A stretch of DNA of 64,000 nt. It comes from Spirochaetales bacterium UBA4629. GTDB lineage: Bacteria; Spirochaetota; Spirochaetia; Sphaerochaetales; Sphaerochaetaceae. The notes beneath the pieces were generated by a model. It saw only the letters and a program-made list of their open reading frames with translations. It was not told the origin of the DNA and ran no database searches. Position 1 is the stretch's first letter. Every line of letters starts with the position of its first letter. This document shows, piece by piece, positions 15,698 through 25,404 of this stretch. Location: the NCBI GenBank assembly GCA_002406055.1, contig DHMZ01000098.1, positions 1 through 64,000 of the forward strand, in the 5' to 3' direction. The position numbers were made by a program, and so were the translations under genes.

Positions 15698-17241
15698 TAA
15701 TCTTGGAGCTTCTTAATAGGGACAGTAGATGAATCAAAGGCAGATTCACTACAAAATGAGAAGTAATACGGAGAACTATGCCAAGAAAGATTAAGTGCAT
15801 TATATATTTCTAAACCTCTAACTAAGAGTTCATCACTCTTGTGACCAAAGGCATTAAAGTGACGGCAGAAAAACCTTGCAACACAAGGAACATGAAAGGC
15901 AACTTCAGGGACTTTTGACCAATAAATAATTGAAGATAGAAATGGAGGATGGCCAAGAGAGAGAAGCGCTAGTGTATATATAGTTTCATAGAGAGCAAAA
16001 ATGCTACTACATCTTTCATCAACCCTTTTCTTAGGAAAGAATAGCGTTGCAGGAAGTGTCATTTCTAATCCTTGAGAATATAGAAGAGCTTCACTAAAAG
16101 CACCTCTTAAATCGTAGCTTATTGGACGGTGATCAAAACCCTGAATGGCATTAGGAAGGTCTTCTAATCCTTTGGAAAGAAGCGCTCCACTCGCAAGTCT
16201 ATCAATAAAACTAGTCAAAGATGTTATAGAAAAATCTAAGTTATACTTACTTTTTTCTTCATCCGAAGAATAAAGAATGTAGCTTATAATAGCGCCTACA
16301 GTTGCGACATCTAAACCCCATAGTATGCACCTGTCGTACAATGCATAAATGTTGTAAGGATCAAATAGAACAATATTGGGACCAAGAAGCAAGATATCTT
16401 TCCAAGAAGGAAGAGAATCTCCCTTCTTTGTTCTACGTGAGCAAGAGATAAGGCAGCCCATACAGCCATCTGGATAGTTGCCAAACTTTTCAGCCATGCT
16501 GCGTCCATCTAAGCTATATAGTCTAGGATCAAATCTTTTTTGATAGTTCTTTATAGGAGCCCATCCCAAACGAAGTGAATATGGGATGAAGGAGTACTCT
16601 CCATAGTTTTTTACCATTCTAAAGAATCTATTCTTTTCGGGATTCTTCTGTGGTGCCTTTTCCCCTTCAGAGCTTTGGTTTGCTATTGGATAGTTTGGAA
16701 GTACTATTGCCTTTAGATTATGCAAATAGAAGGCATGCCCAAGTCCTGAGCCAGGAAAATTTTTTCCTCTATATTGAATAGTGCCAAACAAAACGCCTTT
16801 ATCGGCAGCAACACCAGTAGAAATAGATATTTCAGATATAGGCGAAATAATAGCTTCAAAGCTCTTGCTTTCAGCCTCTCTCATATTCTCTATAGGAAGA
16901 ATCTCTCGCTTAGAGAGAGAAAGCGTAATGTATTTTAATTTCTCTGCCCTTCCAATTATAACAATGGCGCTAATTCCCATCTTATACAAAGAATAGCCAT
17001 GTGGATAATTAACAGCACAAAACTCCATTTTCTTGGTTATCTCTGAATACCAAACAATATGCCAAGGACTAATGCTACCCTCAGTAAATGATTCTGCCTC
17101 AATCGATGACATAACAAGAGCGTCTTTGCCAAACTCCTTGTACAAAGCAAGGCTACAACGCAGACCGTTGTAACTCTCTTTCCATTCTTTCTCTTCAATA
17201 ATGCCACTCTTTAAATCGATGATGAGTATAACCATAGCCAT
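15559..17241 (-). CDS. Aldehyde:ferredoxin oxidoreductase-like protein (tungsten/molybdenum family)
   Basis: 560 residues. The N-terminal domain carries the cofactor-binding stretch (ISTGVAADKGVLFGTIQYRG, then PGSGLGHAFYLHNLKAI). The 4Fe-4S ligands begin at CMGCLISC (near residue 260). A last Cys ligand could be in VPCVARFFC, though the family DxxGxC context is not evident. Such enzymes interconvert aldehydes and acids with ferredoxin using a tungstopterin. The protein is somewhat shorter and more diverged than classical AORs. The last 45 or so residues (from KSIKERMAKK) run antisense to the YfcE gene. The ATG lies a few bases after TATAAT without a ribosome site, so a leaderless transcript is possible. 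Confidence 0.75.
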   Translation of the reverse strand: MAMVILIIDLKSGIIEEKEWKESYNGLRCSLALYKEFGKDALVMSSIEAESFTEGSISPWHIVWYSEITKKMEFCAVNYPHGYSLYKMGISAIVIIGRAEKLKYITLSLSKREILPIENMREAESKSFEAIISPISEISISTGVAADKGVLFGTIQYRGKNFPGSGLGHAFYLHNLKAIVLPNYPIANQSSEGEKAPQKNPEKNRFFRMVKNYGEYSFIPYSLRLGWAPIKNYQKRFDPRLYSLDGRSMAEKFGNYPDGCMGCLISCSRRTKKGDSLPSWKDILLLGPNIVLFDPYNIYALYDRCILWGLDVATVGAIISYILYSSDEEKSKYNLDFSITSLTSFIDRLASGALLSKGLEDLPNAIQGFDHRPISYDLRGAFSEALLYSQGLEMTLPATLFFPKKRVDERCSSIFALYETIYTLALLSLGHPPFLSSIIYWSKVPEVAFHVPCVARFFCRHFNAFGHKSDELLVRGLEIYNALNLSWHSSPYYFSFCSESAFDSSTVPIKKLQDYYDEEKLHLLITVKSIKERMAKKDGVNKPKVGPLDERGSATDPGLK

Positions 17242-17322
17242 ATATTATACTGTCTTTTATTTACTTGGACTATTGTTAATGCTTTTTTCTCTAATTCCAT
17301 TTATACTTTTTTTGAGGTCAAA

Positions 17323-18948
17323 ATGGAAAAGAATACTATTCTATTCAATGGTGTCAAAACAGATACCTTCATGGAAAAATCTTCAGTCAAGATTGTTTAT
17401 CTACTCGGGAAACAGAAAAAAAACAAATATTATGATAACCCTCCTGTTGCTGCAATTGTAAATGGAGAATTAAGGTCTCTCCAATCTGAAATAGAAGAAA
17501 ATGCAGTAATAGATCTTGTTTACCTAAATAGCAGGGATGGACGAGCTGTATATAGAAAAACACTTTGCTTTTTGCTCTCATATGCCTCAAGCATTGTTTA
17601 CCCAGATAGGACCTTAGTTTCTGGTCACTCTCTTGGAGATGGATATTATTTTTACTATAGAGATAAAGCTAAGGCCGATATTAAAAAGCTGAAAAACGCA
17701 ATGCAAGATGCAATTAATGATGATCTTATCGTCGACATTGAACGTTTAAGTTCAAAGCAATCATTAAGCTATGTAGATGAAAGAGGACTAAAAGAAACAA
17801 AAGACCTGCTCTTATCACGTAATGATGGTGCTTATACCTTTAATAGATTAGGTAACTGTCGTAGCGTCTACTATGAACCTCTTCTTCCTTCCCTTTCTCT
17901 TCTCTCTGTTTGGGATTTAATGGAATACGGTGAAGGAATGCTTTTAAGATACCCTCAATCTAGGCAAATGAACTCAATGATGGCATTCCAAGATAATCCA
18001 CTACTTTTTAGTGTCTTTGAAGATGCAAGAAGTAAAGCTTGCATCCTTGATGTTGATAGTCTTGGTTCTCTCAATTTAAAGGAAGCAAGCGGAAAAATAA
18101 GAGAGGTAATTGTTTTATCAGAAACATTGCAAAGAAGATCTTTCTATCATGTAGCAGAACTTATAAAAGAAAAAGGAGGAGTAAAGATTGCCTTTATTTC
18201 TGGTCCTGCTTGCTCTGGAAAGAAAACATGTGGCCTTAAGCTCTGTGCTGAACTAAAAATTCAGGGCTACTCCCCTATCATGCTTAGTCTAGATGACTAC
18301 AGAAAAAATGATGATGGTGGTAACTCGTTTGTAGATGTAACCCTTCTCCAAGAAGAAGTAAGAACTCTATTAAAAGGTAAAGAAGTAACACTAAGTAGTA
18401 GCGATAATGATAAAAAGAGGCTATTTAGAACTCAAAAAGCCAAAATGGAAGAGAATACAATTCTCGTTATTGAAGGTGTACAGACTCTCAATGAAAATCT
18501 AATACCTGGATTAAATGAGAATGAGATATATAGAATATATGTATCTGCTTTAACGCAACTTAATCTCGATACTATGTCTAGCATATCAACAAGAGACAAT
18601 CGTCTAATAAGACGAATTGTAAAAGAATGTAGGCTACGTGACATTAGGCCAAGCCAAGTTATTAATGAGTGGTCAGATATCGAGGAAGAAGAGAAAAATT
18701 TACTTTTCCCTTATCAAAATAATGCTGATGTTATGATTAATAGCGCACTTGAGTATGAGCTTGGTGTTTTGTATCCATATATCATGCCACTGCTAAGATC
18801 AGTAACACTCGAAGAGGGAAAAGCATATACAACAGCTCGTAGACTTATGGGATTTTTAGAGCTTATTAACCCAATCTCACCAGAGCTTGTTCCACCAGAC
18901 TCTATCTTAAGAGAATTCATTGGTGGCTCAGCTTTCTTACTATCGTAG
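17323..18948 (+). CDS. Nucleoside (uridine) kinase with N-terminal TGS/threonyl-tRNA-synthetase-like domain
   Basis: 541 residues. Residues 1 to about 110 resemble a TGS domain and the next 110 the ThrRS second additional domain (VSGHSLGDGYYFYY). From about 285 a phosphoribulokinase/uridine-kinase domain follows, with Walker A GPACSGKKT (usually GPSSSGKTT) and LSLDDYRKNDDG. This fused arrangement is known in Treponema, Thermotoga and Firmicutes, and phosphorylates uridine or related nucleosides. Start chosen at ATG 17323 with GAGGT four bases upstream. A terminator follows the stop inside the convergent regulator gene. Confidence 0.85.
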   Translation: MEKNTILFNGVKTDTFMEKSSVKIVYLLGKQKKNKYYDNPPVAAIVNGELRSLQSEIEENAVIDLVYLNSRDGRAVYRKTLCFLLSYASSIVYPDRTLVSGHSLGDGYYFYYRDKAKADIKKLKNAMQDAINDDLIVDIERLSSKQSLSYVDERGLKETKDLLLSRNDGAYTFNRLGNCRSVYYEPLLPSLSLLSVWDLMEYGEGMLLRYPQSRQMNSMMAFQDNPLLFSVFEDARSKACILDVDSLGSLNLKEASGKIREVIVLSETLQRRSFYHVAELIKEKGGVKIAFISGPACSGKKTCGLKLCAELKIQGYSPIMLSLDDYRKNDDGGNSFVDVTLLQEEVRTLLKGKEVTLSSSDNDKKRLFRTQKAKMEENTILVIEGVQTLNENLIPGLNENEIYRIYVSALTQLNLDTMSSISTRDNRLIRRIVKECRLRDIRPSQVINEWSDIEEEEKNLLFPYQNNADVMINSALEYELGVLYPYIMPLLRSVTLEEGKAYTTARRLMGFLELINPISPELVPPDSILREFIGGSAFLLS

Positions 18949-19263
18949 AGCTGTCTTATCTTCTAATGCCCCGCATTCAAACAAGATGTCGGGGTTTTTT
19001 TCTACCATTCTCATTAGCCTTAAAGCTGCGCCAGAGGGACTATTTGTTCCACACTCCCATGCTTCAACTGTTTTGTTCGACACATTAAAAGCAGAAGCAA
19101 ATAGCGAGATAGAAAGACTAAGGGAAAGCCTCAGTGCCCTTATTTCCCCCTTTGTCATAGGCTTAGGCGTTGTGGCAACAACATATTTATTGCTCTTAGC
19201 AAGAACGCCCTTTTTTTTAGGGTAAAGGGCGTCCTTAATAGTATCTTTATAGTAGCTACTCAA
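18940..19263 (-). CDS. XRE-family regulator, HigA/antitoxin-like, without a visible toxin
   Basis: 107 residues. The C-terminal half is a helix-turn-helix of the HigA/YiaG type: TKGEIRALRLSLSLSISLFA, then FNVSNKTVEAWECG and SGAALRLMRMVEKNP. Such proteins are usually antitoxins that repress a toxin-antitoxin operon. No toxin gene is adjacent: the neighbours are the kinase (convergent, 9-base overlap) and nifU upstream. The last codons double as the terminator of the convergent kinase gene. Confidence 0.75.
   Translation of the reverse strand: MSSYYKDTIKDALYPKKKGVLAKSNKYVVATTPKPMTKGEIRALRLSLSLSISLFASAFNVSNKTVEAWECGTNSPSGAALRLMRMVEKNPDILFECGALEDKTALR
18969..19001 (+). terminator. Terminator of the nucleoside kinase gene
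   Basis: CCCCGCAT pairs with ATGTCGGGG (one bulged T), followed by seven T. It lies wholly inside the convergent regulator gene. Confidence 0.8.
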
Positions 19264-19264
19264 T

Positions 19265-19876
19265 TTACTTTCCTAAGATGTGCATGGATTCTTCAATCTG
19301 TGCCTTTAGTTTTTCTCGGCATTTTCCACAACCTGTTCCAGCACCTGTTAGCCTCATCAAATCATCAAGGTTCTTAACTTTGTCCTCTTTAACAAGGTCT
19401 TCAATCATCTGATCAGTAACACCTTTACACTCACAGATGATAGTTGCCGTATTATTCTTGTATGGATTAGGCAAGTTATTCTTTTCTAAATAATCATCAA
19501 TAGCAGCTCTAAGAGCCTTATCTCCGAGAACAGAACAATGGAACTTATGCTCAGGAAGACCGCCAAGCTTATCCATAATAGCCTTTGGTGTAATGTTATA
19601 AGCATCCTTAAGTGTCATACCAATAGCCATTTCACTCATCATAGATGTAGATGCTATAGCACTAGCACAGCCATATGTAAGCCATCTAAGGTCTGTAATC
19701 TTATTGTCTTTAACCTTTATGCCGACTCTCATCTGGTCTCCACAAGCTAAAGAACCAACTTCGCCAACTCCATCTGGAACGAAGTCTTCTCCTTCTTTCC
19801 AAAGGTTTCTAGGATTCATGAAATGATCCTTTACTGTATCTGTATAAACCCACTGGGCCATAAAACTATTAGCCAT
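19265..19876 (-). CDS. nifU: NifU-like Fe-S cluster scaffold
   Basis: 203 residues in two domains. The IscU-type scaffold has its three cluster Cys in SLACGDQMR, YGCASA and FHCSVLGD. A BFD-like [2Fe-2S] domain has CECKGV and GTGCGKC. The C-terminal Nfu domain of full NifU is absent, as in the short NifU of epsilonproteobacteria and spirochaetes. It assembles Fe-S clusters from sulfur supplied by the cysteine desulfurase encoded just upstream (3 bases apart). The two genes likely serve the general Fe-S supply, including the radical SAM enzymes in this window. Confidence 0.92.
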   Translation of the reverse strand: MANSFMAQWVYTDTVKDHFMNPRNLWKEGEDFVPDGVGEVGSLACGDQMRVGIKVKDNKITDLRWLTYGCASAIASTSMMSEMAIGMTLKDAYNITPKAIMDKLGGLPEHKFHCSVLGDKALRAAIDDYLEKNNLPNPYKNNTATIICECKGVTDQMIEDLVKEDKVKNLDDLMRLTGAGTGCGKCREKLKAQIEESMHILGK

Positions 19877-19879
19877 TTT

Positions 19880-21046
19880 CTACTTCCTTGTGCTCATCTT
19901 TCTGATTCTTTCGATTATTGGAGGTAACTTCTCAAGTGTATAGCGAATATCCTCTTCAGTATTGTACCTTCCTAGTGAGAATCTAATTGAGCCATGAGCT
20001 AGCTCAACATCTAATCCTGCAGCTAATAAGACATAGCTTGGTTCAAGAGAACCTGATGCACACGCACTACCAGTTGAAACCTCAATGCCCTCTAAATCTA
20101 AGTAAAGAAGAATAGATTCTCCTTCTGCTGATGGGAAAGAAACATTAAGTGTTCCTGGAAGACACTTATTTTTATCATTTGTTCCATTTACAACCACATT
20201 AGGAATTCTTTCTTCAATACCCTTTCTAAGCATCTCACGGAGGGTCCAAAGCTTTTCTCTCTCTTTGTCCAAGTTTAGTCTTGCAAGCTCTGCAGCCTTT
20301 CCAAGTCCGATGATAGCTTGGTTGTTGTATGTGCCAGCTCTTAAGCCCTTTTCTTGGTGTCCACCATGCACAAATGGAGTGAATGGAACACCTTTCTTGG
20401 CATATAAGACACCAACACCCTTAGGACCATAGAATTTATGACCAGACATAGATAGATAATCTGCATCAATGTCTTTTACATCGACCTTAATCTTTCCAAT
20501 GGCTTGAGTTGCATCAGTATGAAAATAAGCTCCCCATTTATGTGCTATAGAAGCAGCTTCTTTTACAGGCTGAATAACTCCACTCTCGTTGTTTCCTGTC
20601 ATTACAGAAAGAAGACAGACATCATCCCCCATCATCTCTGAGAGTTTATCTAGCCTTAGCTCTCCTATTGAATCAACAGGAACAAACTCAACTTTGTAGC
20701 CTTTTTTGATGAGATATTTTGCTGTTTCAATAGAAGCAGGATGTTCAACAGACGAAAGAAGAATTCTATTTCGCTTGTTCTTCTCATCAATACGGTCTCT
20801 AAAAATGTTAAAGACTGTGTTGTTAGACTCTGAGGCACCGGAGTTGAAATAAATCTCACCGGGATCCGAATTTATAAGTGCTGCAACCATCTCTCTCGCC
20901 CAAGTAATTCCACTCATAGAATCACGTCCAAGAGTGTGCATACTAGAGGCATTTCCATAGAGAGAGGCATTGTCTGCCATAATCTGTATGACCTCATCTG
21001 CCATCTGGGTCGTAGCATTGTTGTCAAGATAGACAATTCTACCCAT
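19880..21046 (-). CDS. nifS: Cysteine desulfurase
   Basis: 388 residues, PLP fold-type I, NifS/IscS subfamily. It opens with VYLDNNATTQM and has the PLP-lysine motif SMSGHKFYGPKGVG (Lys near residue 200). The catalytic Cys loop is STGSACASGSLEPS (near 325). It releases sulfur from cysteine as a persulfide for the NifU scaffold next in the operon. Ribosome site AAGGAA, 8 bases before ATG. Confidence 0.93.
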   Translation of the reverse strand: MGRIVYLDNNATTQMADEVIQIMADNASLYGNASSMHTLGRDSMSGITWAREMVAALINSDPGEIYFNSGASESNNTVFNIFRDRIDEKNKRNRILLSSVEHPASIETAKYLIKKGYKVEFVPVDSIGELRLDKLSEMMGDDVCLLSVMTGNNESGVIQPVKEAASIAHKWGAYFHTDATQAIGKIKVDVKDIDADYLSMSGHKFYGPKGVGVLYAKKGVPFTPFVHGGHQEKGLRAGTYNNQAIIGLGKAAELARLNLDKEREKLWTLREMLRKGIEERIPNVVVNGTNDKNKCLPGTLNVSFPSAEGESILLYLDLEGIEVSTGSACASGSLEPSYVLLAAGLDVELAHGSIRFSLGRYNTEEDIRYTLEKLPPIIERIRKMSTRK

Positions 21047-21117
21047 TTTTAATATTCCTTATACACGTAAGGTAATTCTTTCTACTCTTGAGCGTCAAGG
21101 TTAAATACAACTTACCA

Positions 21118-21864
21118 TTACAGAATGAGCTTATTCATTCTCCCTATATCATAGGATGGATGAATGTTGATAATTGTGGCAGTTGCAATTGCCTTTTCAC
21201 ATAACTCATTATCGCCAGGATAGAGATTTTTATCGTCTCTATTAAGCCAATGAGTTTTGCATCCAGAACATTTTAAGATGAGCTTGTCGCCATCCTCTGT
21301 TATCTTGTAGTCATCATTATATTCAAAAACACCAAGACTTGCTTTTTCAACTCTACCATTCCAATGAGGAGGAAAATTTAAGCTTAAAAAAGACTCCCCA
21401 TCCAAAATCGAAACAAAGTTTTCGAGCTTAGTAGCTAAATACTTTGAAGGAGAGACAAAGTCATATTTGCCGTCATTGTCTTTGTTTGCAGAGATTGCTA
21501 TTGCTGGATACCCATACATTTGGGCTTGTCGTGCTGCCCCACATGTTCCTGAATAGATAGTATCAGAAGAGAGATTATAGCCATGGTTTATACCACTAAT
21601 AACAACATCCGGCTTAAACGGCAATATCTCAGCCTGAAGTGGAATTATTACACAATCAGCAGGAGTTCCTTCCAATGAGTAGTGATGTTCATCATGTTTA
21701 TAGATGGTAACATCGCCAATAACTGTCATTGCATGAGATTTTGCACTCTGTTCTGTATGTGGTGCAATTATATAAACATCATGACCAAATGATGTAAGTA
21801 CGCTAAAAAGCGTATTAATGCCCTCGGCCTTATAACCGTCATCATTAACTAATAAAATGTGCAT
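21118..21864 (-). CDS. surE: 5'/3'-nucleotidase SurE
   Basis: 248 residues. It opens with ILLVNDDGYKAEGI (catalytic Asp pair) and continues with PHTEQSAKSHAMT, the family GTPADCV and SGINHGYNLSSDTIYSGTCG, all standard SurE motifs for divalent-metal nucleotidase activity on nucleoside monophosphates. The gene follows the galactokinase-like gene by 9 bases and is probably in its transcript. Confidence 0.93.
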   Translation of the reverse strand: MHILLVNDDGYKAEGINTLFSVLTSFGHDVYIIAPHTEQSAKSHAMTVIGDVTIYKHDEHHYSLEGTPADCVIIPLQAEILPFKPDVVISGINHGYNLSSDTIYSGTCGAARQAQMYGYPAIAISANKDNDGKYDFVSPSKYLATKLENFVSILDGESFLSLNFPPHWNGRVEKASLGVFEYNDDYKITEDGDKLILKCSGCKTHWLNRDDKNLYPGDNELCEKAIATATIINIHPSYDIGRMNKLIL

Positions 21865-21873
21865 TTATAACCC

Positions 21874-23019
21874 TTATTTAGAGAAGAGAGAAGAAACTGG
21901 ATGAAAAAGCCTCTTTTCAGGATGAAAACCAAAAATCCTCTCATACTCTTCAACTCTTTGATTATTAGGGAACTCACTTTTTTCGTCAACTATGCATAAA
22001 AACGAAGAGGCGATGCCAATATCTATAGAAGACATTCCTATTACAGATACACTTTCCTGGCATCGTCGGAAGATCCAATCAAGTTCAGGACTTGTCAGTT
22101 CTGCGTTAAAGATTATCGATCTTTGAGAAAGAGATAGAATTTTACCTAGAGCAACTCCTTCAGATCGGCTAATTGCTTCAAAGGCTCTTTTCGCATATTC
22201 GTTTGAAAGAGAAAGGAAGGTTATAAAACGTCTTGTTCTATCTGGAAGAGATGATGTGTAGCATCTCACCTCTTTCTCTGTTAAATCTCTAAATTCCGCT
22301 CCTTTAGGAGTGATTTCGTTAATTTTCTCTACAAGTTCAGGAAGAATAGACCTAAATTCATCATATTCAGGAGTAAGAATAGAGTATGGCAAAGAAGAGT
22401 CAAAGACGTAACTTAATTCAGGTTTAATTGAATAACAAATACCCTTTGCATTTTGTTTCTTTTCATCAAATAGATAAACTTTGTCTTTTTCTGCAAAAAA
22501 AAGCACCCATAAATCACGATATCTAACACAAGAGGATGGAAAAAAAGAAGATGCACTTAATGCAATTGAGAATAGTCTATTAGTATCAAAAGAAAATGAA
22601 AAAAGCTTATTGAGACCAAAAAGAAGAGCAGCAAATATTTCAGAAGATATGCTATAGTTCGATGTTGAAGCTCCCCTTCCCGCTAGCGTTATGTTGCATC
22701 CACATATCTTTAAGCCTTGCTTGTTTAATGTACTAAAAATTGCCTTAGCAGCGTTTGCCCATTTATCTTCCCTGCGATATTTAGATGATGCGACGACAAA
22801 CTTTTTCTTATCTTGTTTGCTTGTATTTAACAATCTAACTGTTGTATCTTGTCGACGAGAAATTGCAACAGTAAGTCCATCCTCAATGTTGCAAATTAAA
22901 CTCCAACCTCTTATATAATCTGAAAAACTCCCAATAATTGTTGTTGGCTGAGGAACGCTGATAATAATCTCTGGTTCCTCTTCAAATTCTCGTTTATGGG
23001 CAGCAGTAACCTCTTGCAA
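21874..23019 (-). CDS. Degenerate galactokinase-like GHMP protein
   Basis: About 381 residues. Start chosen at TTG 23017-23019, because AAGGAG lies 8 bases upstream and a promoter (23042-23070) sits inside the longer frame. The N-terminus HKREFEEEPEIIISVPQP and PTTIIGSFSDYIRG follow the galactokinase signature (GRVNLIGEHTDY). The GHMP glycine/serine loop is reduced to AGRGASTSNYS, and the catalytic Asp motif (GIMDQ) has become VRYRDLW. Sugar-phosphorylating activity is therefore doubtful; a regulatory or structural role, or an unusual substrate, is possible. It precedes surE. Confidence 0.65.
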   Translation of the reverse strand: MQEVTAAHKREFEEEPEIIISVPQPTTIIGSFSDYIRGWSLICNIEDGLTVAISRRQDTTVRLLNTSKQDKKKFVVASSKYRREDKWANAAKAIFSTLNKQGLKICGCNITLAGRGASTSNYSISSEIFAALLFGLNKLFSFSFDTNRLFSIALSASSFFPSSCVRYRDLWVLFFAEKDKVYLFDEKKQNAKGICYSIKPELSYVFDSSLPYSILTPEYDEFRSILPELVEKINEITPKGAEFRDLTEKEVRCYTSSLPDRTRRFITFLSLSNEYAKRAFEAISRSEGVALGKILSLSQRSIIFNAELTSPELDWIFRRCQESVSVIGMSSIDIGIASSFLCIVDEKSEFPNNQRVEEYERIFGFHPEKRLFHPVSSLFSK

Positions 23020-23041
23020 AAAATTTATCTCCTTTTTAATT

Positions 23042-23070
23042 ATTATCTTAGTTAGAAACCAAAAAGGCAA
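23042..23070 (-). promoter_or_regulatory. Promoter of the GHMP-surE unit
   Basis: Minus strand TTGCCT (23070-23065), a 17-base spacer and GATAAT (23047-23042), with the ribosome site and TTG start following within 30 bases. Confidence 0.55.
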
Positions 23071-23096
23071 ATTAATTTCTTGAAAAATCTATCGAT

Positions 23097-23126
23097 AAAA
23101 AAAAGACCATAGATTGCTCTACGGCC
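23097..23126 (-). terminator. Terminator after rpmE
   Basis: Minus strand GGCCGTAGA-GCAA-TCTATGGTC, a 9-base stem with a GNRA-type loop, followed by eight T. It begins 23 bases after the rpmE stop. Confidence 0.88.
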
Positions 23127-23148
23127 TGTATTATAAAAGTAAGGAAGA

Positions 23149-23358
23149 TTAGTTATTTGATGTTCTTCCGTATCTCTTATTGAATCTTTCAACTCTTCCA
23201 GTTGTGTCAACAAGCTTCTGTGTGCCTGTGAAGAATGGGTGGCATGCTGAACAGATTTCAACGTTGAGACTCTTAGCAGTTGTCTTTGTCTTAATTACGT
23301 TACCACATGAGCAACGGATTTCCTTTAACTCGTAATTTGGGTGGATTCCCTTTTTCAT
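23149..23358 (-). CDS. rpmE: Ribosomal protein L31 (zinc-binding type)
   Basis: 69 residues beginning [14 protein letters not shown], the usual L31 N-terminus. The start is the ATG at 23356-23358 with AAGGAG upstream; a longer in-frame extension lacks such a site. Cys16, Cys18, Cys36 and Cys39 form the zinc ribbon (CSC and CSAC), and HPFFTG is conserved. It follows rho by about 50 bases and ends at a strong terminator. Confidence 0.95.
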   Translation of the reverse strand: MKKGIHPNYELKEIRCSCGNVIKTKTTAKSLNVEICSACHPFFTGTQKLVDTTGRVERFNKRYGRTSNN

Positions 23359-23408
23359 TTTTTTCTCCTTATATGCTTTGTCTGCTTTCACAGACAAGGA
23401 ATTTCAAT

Positions 23409-25319
23409 TTAACCCCGAACTGGAGTATTCATCGAGTTCAGGAACTCCTTATTGTTGTTCGTTTTCGCCATTTTGTCAATGATGTCTACAGACATGTCAA
23501 TATCATCAAGATTACCAAAGGATGAGCGAAGTAAGAAAACTCTAGCTAGAACAGATTCATCAAGAAGAAGATCATCCCTTCTTGTTCCACTCTTCTTAAT
23601 ATTTATTGCAGGGAATTTTCTGTTATCTGCCATCTTTCTATCAAGAACAATTTCATTGTTACCTGTGCCCTTGAATTCTTCAAAGATGACTTCATCCATT
23701 CTGCTTCCTGTTTCAATTAATGCTGTTGAAATAATTGTTAAGCTTCCGCCATTCTCAATATTTCTTGCAGCGCCAAAGAATCTCTTAGGCTTATGTAGAG
23801 CATTAGAATCAACACCACCAGAAAGAATCTTGCCAGAAGCTGGAACTGTCTGGTTATAAGCACGAGCAAGTCTTGTGATTGAGTCAAGTAGAATAACTAC
23901 ATCCTTCTTATATTCAACAAGACGCTTAGCCTTCTCTATTACCATCTCTGCAACCTGTACATGGTGTGTAGCTTGTTCGTCAAATGTTGAAGCAACAACC
24001 TCTGCCTTAACATTTCGCTTCATGTCTGTTACTTCTTCAGGTCTTTCATCAACAAGAAGAATCATCAATATAACTTCAGGATGATTATAAGTAATAGCAT
24101 TAGCAATCTTCTGCATGAGGACTGTCTTACCTGTTCTTGGTGGTGCAACAATCAAAGAACGTTGACCTTTTCCAATTGGACAGAACAAATCAACAACTCT
24201 TGTTGATAGATCAGATTTCTTTCCTTCTTCTACGATTTCAAGATTAAGTCTTTCATCTGGGAATAAAGGAGTAAGAGAGTCAAATGGAGCACGAAGCTTT
24301 GCCATCTTAGGCTCTTCGCCATTTACCTTTAATACTCTTACAACAGAAGCGTACTTTTCATTTTCTCTTGGAGCTCTTATCTGAGCAAGAACAGTGTCTC
24401 CAGTTCTTAGGCCGACACTTTTAATTGTTGAGCTTGAAATATATACATCATCAGAGCCTGGAAGGTAGTTGTTAACAGAATAGCGGATGTAGCCATAGCC
24501 ACCTTCATTAAGAGTCTCAAGGACGCCTTCAACCATAAGGGCACCACCAAGAGATGAATGGTGACGAAGAATTCTTATAATCAACTCTTGCTTTCTACAA
24601 TCAAGAATTACATCTTCACTTAGCCCTGCTTCTTTTGCCTTATTTCTTATTGCATCTAAAGGAAGTGCAGTAAGGACAGAAATAAAAAGCTGTGGAGCAT
24701 CTGGATTTTCGTCTAAGTTTATCTCAGGAGGAATCTCCTCAACGACTCTCCTTTCTTTCTTATTCTTAAACTTGTTTCTTCCGTCTCTAGAGTATTTATC
24801 CTTCTTCTGCTCGCTCTTCTTCTCTTCCTCTGTGGTGCTTTCTTCTGTTTTTTCGCTAGCAACACCTTCTTCGTCAATAGAAGGCTCATCTTCTCTCTTC
24901 TCATCTTCAGAAGAAGGAAGCGGAACAATCTCTTCTGTGATTGTAATTGGCTCTATTTTCTCTTCAGAGTTTGTTTTGTCCTCATTGATTGTAACAGAGA
25001 CTTCTTCATTTTCTAAAGGAGCTATTGTTTCTTGAAAGAGAGGAAGCTCTTCACTTTTACTCTCTTCTTTATGTTTTTTCGCCCTAGGATGAGAAGTATG
25101 CTCTCTCTTTTTTGTTATTTTGGCTGGTTTATTCTCTTTTTCTGTAGTTACATCATCTGTAGTAGTTTTCTCGCTAGGACTAGCCTCTTCTTCTTTAACT
25201 TCTACTCTCTTTTTAATCGTAACTCTTCTTTTAGTTGGAACTTTAACTGTAACCTTCTTTTTTACTTCTGTTTCTTGTGGTTTTTCTTCCACAACATCTT
25301 CTTTAATGTCTGAGGACAT
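23409..25319 (-). CDS. rho: Transcription termination factor Rho with long charged N-terminal extension
   Basis: 636 residues. The last 420 or so are canonical: Rho N-terminal domain, RNA-binding cold-shock-like domain ([16 protein letters not shown]), Walker [23 protein letters not shown] and the Q/R-loop region. The first 200 residues are low-complexity, with runs of Lys/Arg ([17 protein letters not shown]) alternating with Glu/Ser-rich stretches. Extensions of this kind occur in several high-GC and spirochaete Rho proteins and may add RNA contacts. Start ATG has AGAGGT upstream. rpmE follows downstream. Confidence 0.95.
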   Translation of the reverse strand: MSSDIKEDVVEEKPQETEVKKKVTVKVPTKRRVTIKKRVEVKEEEASPSEKTTTDDVTTEKENKPAKITKKREHTSHPRAKKHKEESKSEELPLFQETIAPLENEEVSVTINEDKTNSEEKIEPITITEEIVPLPSSEDEKREDEPSIDEEGVASEKTEESTTEEEKKSEQKKDKYSRDGRNKFKNKKERRVVEEIPPEINLDENPDAPQLFISVLTALPLDAIRNKAKEAGLSEDVILDCRKQELIIRILRHHSSLGGALMVEGVLETLNEGGYGYIRYSVNNYLPGSDDVYISSSTIKSVGLRTGDTVLAQIRAPRENEKYASVVRVLKVNGEEPKMAKLRAPFDSLTPLFPDERLNLEIVEEGKKSDLSTRVVDLFCPIGKGQRSLIVAPPRTGKTVLMQKIANAITYNHPEVILMILLVDERPEEVTDMKRNVKAEVVASTFDEQATHHVQVAEMVIEKAKRLVEYKKDVVILLDSITRLARAYNQTVPASGKILSGGVDSNALHKPKRFFGAARNIENGGSLTIISTALIETGSRMDEVIFEEFKGTGNNEIVLDRKMADNRKFPAINIKKSGTRRDDLLLDESVLARVFLLRSSFGNLDDIDMSVDIIDKMAKTNNNKEFLNSMNTPVRG

Positions 25320-25404
25320 CGGTACCTCTTAGTTATATTAAGTATGAATTATGCAAAATATTAATAAAAAGAAAAAATTTTGATTGGGATAACTATCTAC
25401 CCTT

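Noticed and set aside
23020..23070. Upstream TTG start of the galactokinase-like gene
   Set aside because: The extra 17 codons contain the promoter -10 and ribosome site; the TTG at 23019 has AAGGAG upstream.
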